A stretch of 64,000 nt of DNA from Bufo bufo. Lineage: Eukaryota > Chordata > Amphibia > Anura > Bufonidae. Below, piece by piece: positions 57,455 to 64,000 of this stretch. Position 1 is the first letter of the stretch. The number at the start of each line of letters is the position of its first letter. A program made the position numbers and the translations under genes. The notes under the pieces were generated by a model that saw only the letters and a program-made list of their open reading frames with translations, had not been told where the DNA came from and searched no databases. The stretch spans positions 585,244,471-585,308,470 of the forward strand of contig NC_053390.1 of NCBI RefSeq assembly GCF_905171765.1. Direction: 5' to 3'.

Positions 57455-58046
57455 GTAAGGAAACCACTTATTTCAGAAAATCCAGATGTAGCAAACTTTA
57501 AACTGACAATAAAAGGCAATGAACACCTTCGGGACAATTTTTTTAAGATTGCATTTTACTCAGTTCAAGCTAAAAATTAAAAAAATCGGAAGTTTTTGTG
57601 ATACATGTGGCTAAACAATCAGTCTATGTGAACACTGTCCCTCACGGCTTCGGAACTGACAGAACTCAGGAGGAACAGTCTGGAAATAGACTGATTTTTA
57701 ACCGAATGCATCACAAAATCTGCTGACAATTTTTAATAAAGACCAATTAAAAAAATATATTTTTAGCCCAAAATGAATAAAATGTAATCATAAAATAATT
57801 GCCCCGTAGGTATCCATAGCCTTTAACCCAAAAGCCATTAAAAAGGACAAGTTGAAATGTACCTAAGTCTTTCCATATACATTATTAAAACTTATTGTAA
57901 ATGCCATAGAATAAATTTTTCTAATATATTTCATTTTTTAACATTTTTCCAGTGAATTAGACACCTGAAGTTTAGGTGCCTATTGTGCTTCAGAATCCAT
58001 ATGCTATGCCAGGCTTCAGCAGAGTGGGCACAGGCAGAGATAGCTA
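57455..58046 (+). other. TET2 last intron, left part
   Basis: From GTAAGG to the Tc1 element: AT-rich, with no element ends recognised. The intron (57455-62336) continues with Tc1, unassigned 59591-60037, a MITE, a dispersed repeat and the LINE, and ends with the acceptor TTAATTGCAG. Confidence 0.6.
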
Positions 58047-59588
58047 CAGTCAGGTCCATACAGTCAGCTTTAATTTGAGGGTACTTACATACAAATCAGG
58101 TGAACGGTGTAGGAATTACAACAGTTTTCATATGTGCCTCCCACTTGTTAAGGGACCAAAAGTGATGGGACATGATAATCATAAATCAAACTTTCACTTT
58201 TTAATACTTGGTTGCAAATACTTTGCAGTCAATTACAGCCTGAAGTCTGGGACGCATAGACATCACCAGACGCTGGTTTTCATCCCAAGTGATGCTCTGC
58301 CAGGCCTCTACTGCAACTGTCTTCAGTTCCTGCTTGTTCTTGGGGCATTTTACCTTCAGTTTTGTCTTCAGCAAGTGAAATTCATGCTCAATTGGATATA
58401 GGTCAGGTGATTGACTTGGCCATTGCATAACATTCCACTTCTTTATCTTAAAAAACTCTTTGGTTGCTTTTGCACTATGCTTTGGGTCATTGTCCATCTG
58501 CACTGTGAAGCGCCGTCGAATGAGTTCTGAAGCATTTGGCTGAATACGAGCAGATAATATTGCCCGGAACACTTTAGAATTCATCCTGCTGCTTTTGTCA
58601 GCAGTCACATCATCAATAAATACAAGAGAACCAGTTCCATTGGCAGCCATACATGCCCACACCATGACACTACCACCACCATGCTTCACTGATGAGGTGG
58701 TATGCTTAGGATCATGAGCAGTTCCTTTTCTTCTCCATACTCTTCTCTTCCCATCACTCTGGTACAAGTTGATCTTGGTCTCATCTGTCCATAGGATGTT
58801 GTTCCAGAACTGTGAAGGCTTTTTTAGATGTCGTTTGGCAAACTCTAATCTGGCCTTCCTGTTTTTGAGGCTCACCAATGGTTTACATCTTGTGGTGAAC
58901 CCTCTGTATTCACTCTGGTGAGGTCTTCTCTTGATTGTTGACTTTGACACACATACACCTACCTCCTCAAGAGTGTTTTTGATCTGGCCAACTGTTGTGA
59001 AGGGTGTTTTCTTCACCAGGGAAAGAATTCTTCGGTCATCCACCACAGTTGTTTTCCATGGTCTTCCGGGTCTTTTGGTGTTGCTGAGCTCACCGGTGCG
59101 TTCCTTCTTTTTAAGAATGTTCCAAACTGTTGTTTTGGTCATGCCTAATGTTTTTGCTATCTCTCTGATGGGTTTGTTCTGTTTTTTCAGCCTAATGATG
59201 GCTTGCTTCACTGATATTAACAGCTCTTTGGATCTCATCTTGAGAGTTGACAGCAACAGATTCCTAATGCAAATAGCACACTTGAAATGAACTCTGGACC
59301 TTTTATCTGCTCATTGTAATTGGGATAATGAGGGAATAACACAAACTTGGCCATGGAACAGCTGAGAAGCCAATTGTCCCATTACTTTTGGTCCCTTAAC
59401 AAGTGGGAGGCACATATGCAAACTGTTGTAATTCCTACACCGTTCACCTGATTTGGATGTAAATACCCTCAAATTAAAGTTGACAGTCTGCAGTTAAAGC
59501 ACATCTTGTTCGTTTCATTTCAAATCCATTGTGGTGGTGTATAGAGCCCAAAATTGCGTTGATGTCCCAATATTTATGGACCTGACTG
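58047..59588 (-). mobile_element. Tc1-type element, TIR CAGTCAGGTCCATA, antisense to TET2
   Basis: The ends CAGTCAGGTCCATA and TATGGACCTGACTG, with TA at 58045-58046 and 59589-59590. Aligning the two inverted repeats shows that the left one lacks about 88 nt directly after its first 14 nt; the rest (TTTAATTTGAGGGTA, GTGAACGGTGTAGGAATTAC) matches. 1542 bp, in the last TET2 intron. Confidence 0.93.
58201..59256 (-). CDS. Tc1-type transposase, unbroken 351-codon ORF
   Basis: A cut-and-paste DD34E transposase. The upstream ATG gives MLSTLKMRSKELLISVKQAI; the next ATG (MRSKELL, residue 7) is the more usual family start. The first helix-turn-helix (KPIREIAKTLGMTKTTVWNI) and GRP hook (KRPGRP) are followed by a second paired-like part and the catalytic domain: ILWTDETKINLY, SVKHGGGSVMVWACM, VQMDNDPKHSAKAT and DLYPIEHEFH. 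All three acidic residues are present; the usual NPIE is YPIE here. It ends VIDCKVFATKY. This is the only full-length transposase frame in the window, though its left terminal repeat is damaged. Confidence 0.92.
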   Translation of the reverse strand: MLSTLKMRSKELLISVKQAIIRLKKQNKPIREIAKTLGMTKTTVWNILKKKERTGELSNTKRPGRPWKTTVVDDRRILSLVKKTPFTTVGQIKNTLEEVGVCVSKSTIKRRPHQSEYRGFTTRCKPLVSLKNRKARLEFAKRHLKKPSQFWNNILWTDETKINLYQSDGKRRVWRRKGTAHDPKHTTSSVKHGGGSVMVWACMAANGTGSLVFIDDVTADKSSRMNSKVFRAILSARIQPNASELIRRRFTVQMDNDPKHSAKATKEFFKIKKWNVMQWPSQSPDLYPIEHEFHLLKTKLKVKCPKNKQELKTVAVEAWQSITWDENQRLVMSMRPRLQAVIDCKVFATKY

Positions 59589-60037
59589 TATGTAACAAAA
59601 ATAAAATTTCTGTGTGATCTCAGGAATGTGAAATAAGCAGCAGTCCCAATCTTGTCGGAGTAAGTCCCTTCTCCAATAAAATCACCAGAAAGTACATATA
59701 TATGGGTCTGCGCTACAGAGATAGCTATGTGATGGTTGACATCCTTCCTTGTACAGTCTACATGCTCAAGCAGGGAAGGCTATTAAACCAAAGTATGCTA
59801 ATCCAAATTACACTGTGCTTCTAATCTGTTCTGCCCTCAGGCATGGCAATATAAGAGAACAGATCTGCTTTTAATTAAGCTATATTAGGCGTGTTTATTC
59901 CATTCTTCTTGTTACTCATCATAAGAATACAACAAAAATACTTGAAAGCCTTTTTCCATAACTGATTCTGAGTGTCCATTTTGTTTTAACTTTTGGTGCA
60001 GTCCTGGTAAGTTCTTTCAGAATTATCAATTATCAAT

Positions 60038-60370
60038 TTAAGGGCTTATGTACACAACCATGGTTTGGGTCCGCATCCGATCAACATTTATTCCGGGTTG
60101 GATGCGGACCCATTCACTTTAATGAGGCCGCAGAAGATGTGGACAGCACTCTGTGTGCTGTCCACATCCACACGTCCATTCCGTGGTGTCTGCAAAATTA
60201 TAGAACAGTTCTATTCTTGTCCACATTATAGGACAAGGATAGGCCTGTTCTATTAGGGGCCGGCCGTTCTGTTCCGCAAAATGCGGAATGCACATGGCCA
60301 GTATCCATGTTTTGCAGATCTGCAATTTGCAGACTGCAAAACAGCCAATGGTCGTGTGCATAAGCCCTAA
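60038..60370. mobile_element. Palindromic MITE in last TET2 intron
   Basis: It opens TTTAAGGGCTTATGTACACAA and closes GTGTGCATAAGCCCTAA, with inner inverted sequence (GGGTCCGCATCC..., CCGCAAAATGCGGAATG). Same tip style as 3921, 15256 and 19215. No ORF. Confidence 0.6.
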
Positions 60371-60379
60371 AACTGAGCA

Positions 60380-60740
60380 CATTGGGGCAGATTTACTAAT
60401 CCTTTAGATGGCATAATCTTAGGCAGTCTAGACATGCAAGAAATTTATGCTGGATGATAAATTTGGTACTTCGTTCGACACTTTTGTCTAACTTTACACC
60501 AACTATTAGTTGGCTTAGTTTGAGGCAGACTTTTATGCCAAAATTTTATTGCCATTTTGGTGCAGAATGTCATGTCACATATTAGGTCACACTCACTTTC
60601 CCAAAAAGACACACCATTTTTCCCTTGTTAGGCTAGGAGCTGATAATTTCTCTAAATTTTGAGGAACCAAATTGTGCCACATTTTGGCACAATGCAAGAC
60701 AAAATCTAGGCATATTCACATTAGTAAATGTGGGCCATTT
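60380..60740. repeat. Dispersed GGGCAGATTTACTAA repeat
   Basis: It begins GGGGCAGATTTACTAATCC and ends ACATTAGTAAATGTGGGCC. Related text occurs at 48755-49010, 19920-20040, 20650-20880 and 44930-45120. It has inverted end phrases but no ORF; the class is unknown. Confidence 0.5.
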
Positions 60741-60744
60741 TCTG

Positions 60745-62165
60745 AGTTTCTGTAACAAACATAGAAACATAGAATGTGTCGGCAGATAAGAACCATTTGG
60801 CCCATCTAGTCTGCCCAATATACTGAATACTATGAATAGCCCCTGGCCCTATCTTATATGAAGGATAGCCTTATGCCTATCCCATGCATGCTTAAACTCC
60901 TTCACTGTATTTGCAGCTACCAGCTATTCCATGCATCCACTACTCTCTCAGTAAAGTAATACTTCCTGATATTACTTTTAAACCTTTGCCCTCTAATTTA
61001 AAACTATGTCCTCTTGTAGCAGTTTTCTTTTAAATATTCTCTCCCCTTATATCTTGTTGGTTCCCTTTATGTATTTAAAAGTTTCTATCATATCCCTTCT
61101 GTCTCGTCTTTCTTCCAAGCTATACATGTTAAAGAGGACCTTTAACTACAATAAAAAATCTAAACTAAGCATCCAGACATGGAGAGCGGCGCCCAGGGAT
61201 CTCCCTGCACTTACTATTATCCCTGGGCGCTGCTCCGTTTTCCCGGTATAGGCTCCGGTATCTTCATATGTTCGGCTCAATTGGGTGGAGCCTGCCGGCG
61301 TCTCCTACTCCCAGGCTGGAGTGCTGGCCAATCGCAGCACTCAGCTCATAGCCTGAGAGAAAAAAGAAACTCTCAGGCTATGAGCTGAGCGCTGCGATTG
61401 TCCAGCACTTCAGCCTGGGAGAAGGAGACGCCGGCAGGCTCCACCCAGTTGAGCCAAACATATGAAGATACCGGAGCCTATACCGGGAGAACGGAGCGGC
61501 GCCCAGGGATAATAGTAAGTGCAGGGAGATCCCTGGGTGCCGCTCTCCATGTCTGTATGCTTAGTTTAGATTTTTTATTGTAGTGAAAGGTCCTCTTTAA
61601 GGTCCTTTAATCTTTCCTGGTAAGTTTTATCCTGCAATCCATGTACTAGTTTAGTAGCTCTTCTCTGAACTCTCTCCAAAGTGTCAATATTCTTCTGGAG
61701 ATATGGTCTCCAGTACTGCGCACAATACTCCAAATGAGGTCTCACTAGTGCTCTGTAAAGCGGCATGAGCACCTCCCTCTTTCTACTGGTAATGCCTCTC
61801 TATATACACCCAAGCATTCTGCTAGCATTTCCTGCTGCTCTATGACATTGTCTGCCTACCTTTAAGTCTTCTAAGATAATGACCCCTAAATCCCTTTCCT
61901 CAGATACTGACTTAGGACTGTATCACAGATTTTATATTCTGCTCTGGGGTTTTTACGCCCCAGGTGCATTATCTTGCACTTATCAACATTAAATTTTAGT
62001 TGCCAGATTTTGACCATTCCTCTAGTTTTCCTAAATCCTTTTCCATTTGGTGTATCCCTCCAGGAACATCAACCCTGTTACAAATCTTTGTGTCATCAGC
62101 AAAAAGACACACCTTACCATCAAGGCCTTCTGCAATTTCACTTGATAAAGATATTAAACAACTGT
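60745..62165 (-). mobile_element. CR1/L2-type LINE, 5'-truncated, split by a MITE
   Basis: On the minus strand the reverse transcriptase palm reads KVCLFADDTKICNRV (62130-62070). Then come [33 protein letters not shown] and [19 protein letters not shown] (to 61620). After the palindromic insert it continues YSLEERRDRRDMIETFKYIK and a 3' tail TCTATGTTTCTATGTTTG near 60760. The frame is interrupted in places. Only the C-terminal third is present, as is usual for 5'-truncated LINE copies. The exact clade within CR1/L2/Jockey is not resolved by eye. Confidence 0.82.
61133..61596. mobile_element. Near-perfect 464-bp palindromic TTAA MITE
   Basis: Flanked by TTAA at 61129-61132 and 61597-61600. 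The arms fold around about 61365 (CTCTCAGGCTATGAGCTGA against its mirror) and match almost base for base. It sits in the LINE: removing it with one TTAA restores an uninterrupted frame DLKDLNMYSLEERR, proving the insertion point. Confidence 0.9.
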
Positions 62166-62336
62166 TATTAAGACTATTAAATATAGCTTTGAACCACACT
62201 GGTGATTGGTTCTTTGGTGAAATATCATTGCATGCGAATACGCAGTTCTTAAAAGTGTTCATACTGAATATGATAATGTTAATTAAAAATCTGTTTATTT
62301 TAGCAAATGTATTATAAATTTTTTTCTTAATTGCAG

Positions 62337-63697
62337 ATCTTTTGCGAATTTCAGGACAAACCATGCAACCGGGCTCCATTCCTAATATTGGCCACGCAGA
62401 CCCCATTAATTCATTTCCTACGGCAGATCAAAACAACCCTTATGCAAGAATCTCTAACCCGGCCAACCCTTATCAGAATGCCGCCTCCAATTTCCCAAGC
62501 TCTAATCACATGGATCTTTTTCATGCTCCTCCAAACTCAGCAGTTTCCTGTGCCTCCACACCAATGAACCCTTACCAAGGATCTTTAAATCAAAGTAGTC
62601 CATGTCCTCCGTATCCATGTAATGGAAATATTCCAATGGAAAATTGTCCTCCATATCTAAGTCATTATACTCCACCTCAACATCATATGTTTTACAGGTT
62701 TAAAAACCAAGATCCAGCGGCTAATTTAAGCATGCCTCCAGTTCAGTCCTTGTACCAGCAGAGGTTTGCAAACAATAAATATATGAATTATGGAAACCAA
62801 AGCACACAAGTTGAAGATTTTAATAGCTGCAATCTGAAACCAAACTCTGACCCCATGGGATCATTTAACCCTTACCCTGTGCATCAAGGAGATAATCACT
62901 TGATTGAAGGTGTCTCAAAGCAAAACCCCAACCTTAGTAATGCTGATTACAATTCTCTGAGTAAGAATGGTGATTACCCTCTTCCACACTCCTTCCGGGC
63001 TCATGAAACCAATGCATCCATGGGAGGCAGAGCAGGACCTCTGCACCTTCATGGTAAAAATAGTGACATGCATTCACATGTAATGAATGGGATACCTGAA
63101 ATGCTTCCAAGTCTTAATGATGACAGAACTGCAATGGGAGGTCTCAGTCGAGTTAATGGTGCTAATGTTCAGGAAAAACTACCACAGGCCTCAGCAACTT
63201 CCCAAGAAGACCCACAAGAAGTGTGGTCAGACAGTGAGCAAAGCTTTCTAGATCCTGATATAGGAGGTGTGGCAGTGGCCCCAACTCATGGTTCAATTCT
63301 CATTGAATGTGCAAAGCGTGAGCTCCACGCAACAACCCCTTTAAAAAATCCAAATAGGAATCACCCTACTAGGATATCATTAGTGTTTTATCAACATAAA
63401 AGCATGAATGAGCCAAAGCATGGCTTAGCATTGTGGGAAGCAAAGATGGCAGGCAAAGCCAGGGAAAAAGAAGAGGACTGTGAAAGGTATGGTCCAGATT
63501 ATGTTGCTCCAAAATCTTACAATAAAAAGGCTAAACGGGAACCTGTTGAACCAACCCATGAGCCTGCTGAACCAACTTATCTACGTTTCATCAAAACGCT
63601 CACACAGAGGACAATGTCAATGACCACAGACACACAAGTCACCACATCTCCATACGCCTTAACACGGGTTACAGGTCCTTACAACAGATACATGTAG
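62337..63697 (+). CDS. TET2: TET2 last coding exon (residues 1366-1818, stop TAG)
   Basis: The acceptor is TTAATTGCAG|A at 62336; the first two bases complete the split GAT codon. The first two thirds is the Pro/Asn/Ser/Tyr-rich insert that splits the beta-helix, shorter here than in human. From about 63210 it is almost identical to human: [57 protein letters not shown], then [11 protein letters not shown] and a C-terminal [10 protein letters not shown]. His 1696 (63326-63328) is the third iron ligand (human H1881). Arg 1711 (63371-63373) and Ser 1713 correspond to human R1896 and S1898, which bind 2-oxoglutarate. The stop codon is at 63695-63697. Confidence 0.97.
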
Positions 63698-64000
63698 TCT
63701 GTTGGGTTACCTCACATATTTCAGATTGGTGCACCATTTTCTGATAGGCTTGTTCATTCATTCATTGGTTGTGTGGAATGCTGTGACTGAGAGGGGACAG
63801 TATTTAGCTAAACATAAATGTGATCTGTGCGAGAGAATACCAGCAAAACCAAGAAAAGGTATCGGCACCATCATATATATCTTCTCTGACTAACAGGTCA
63901 CAGAGTATGTCAAAGAATACAATCACCCTATGCAAAGGTGTTCAACAGATATCAACAGGTTTACTGGATGAAGAAAAATAGTATTTTTTATCTTTGACCA
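63698..64000 (+). other. TET2: TET2 3' untranslated region (partial)
   Basis: Sequence after the stop codon, with no AATAAA signal before the window ends, so the transcript continues past 64000. The open frame at 63702-63893 lacks any family resemblance and is taken as UTR. Confidence 0.75.

Noticed and set aside
61575..62406. Minus-strand frames near the last TET2 exon as a host gene
   Set aside because: FADDTK and [11 protein letters not shown] are LINE reverse transcriptase motifs, not a host gene.
62331..62567. Alternative frame at the start of the last TET2 exon
   Set aside because: It is a shadow of the true frame, which continues the phase from the previous exon.

Overview
The window is vertebrate nuclear DNA. 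It carries intron-split genes with GT-AG boundaries, Tc1/mariner, hAT-like and TTAA-targeting DNA elements, and L1-type and CR1/L2-type non-LTR retrotransposons. The mix of many Tc1 families with very abundant palindromic MITEs, plus a slightly shortened TET2, points to an amphibian, most likely a frog or toad. The species is inference; nothing here fixes it.

The only host gene I can support is the methylcytosine dioxygenase TET2, on the + strand from 40861 to beyond 63697. All nine coding exons are present with correct splice sites and phases: 40906-43870, 44790-44880, 46457-46550, 49686-49894, 50012-50162, 54751-54840, 54991-55128, 57097-57454 and 62337-63697. Spliced, they give a 1818-residue protein (human is 2002). 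The iron ligands (HxD at residues 1234/1236, His 1696) and the 2-oxoglutarate arginine (Arg 1711) are intact. Upstream non-coding exons and the promoter were not identified.

The 40 kb upstream of TET2 is almost wholly repeats and relics. From left to right: a decayed Ty3/gypsy-type gag-pol fragment (1-1020); many palindromic MITEs, several with clear TTAA target duplications; Tc1 relics at 5848, 16173, 24150 and 38160; a three-armed foldback element (13246-14573); two host tandem duplications (15645-15920, 19847-20367); CR1/L2-type LINE fragments (26007-26840); and a long, dead, minus-strand L1 (29917-36740) that was later hit by at least three younger insertions.

Inside TET2, four different Tc1 families sit in four different introns (46610-48171, 51363-52908, 55376-56963, 58047-59588). 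One has an unbroken 351-codon transposase. Intron 50163-54750 also holds an element (53227-54366) with long terminal inverted repeats and a degraded ORF that I cannot assign; it is the best candidate for something undescribed. The last intron holds a CR1/L2-type LINE with a near-perfect 464-bp palindrome inserted at a TTAA. A second LINE copy at 26 kb carries a different MITE at the homologous TTAA.
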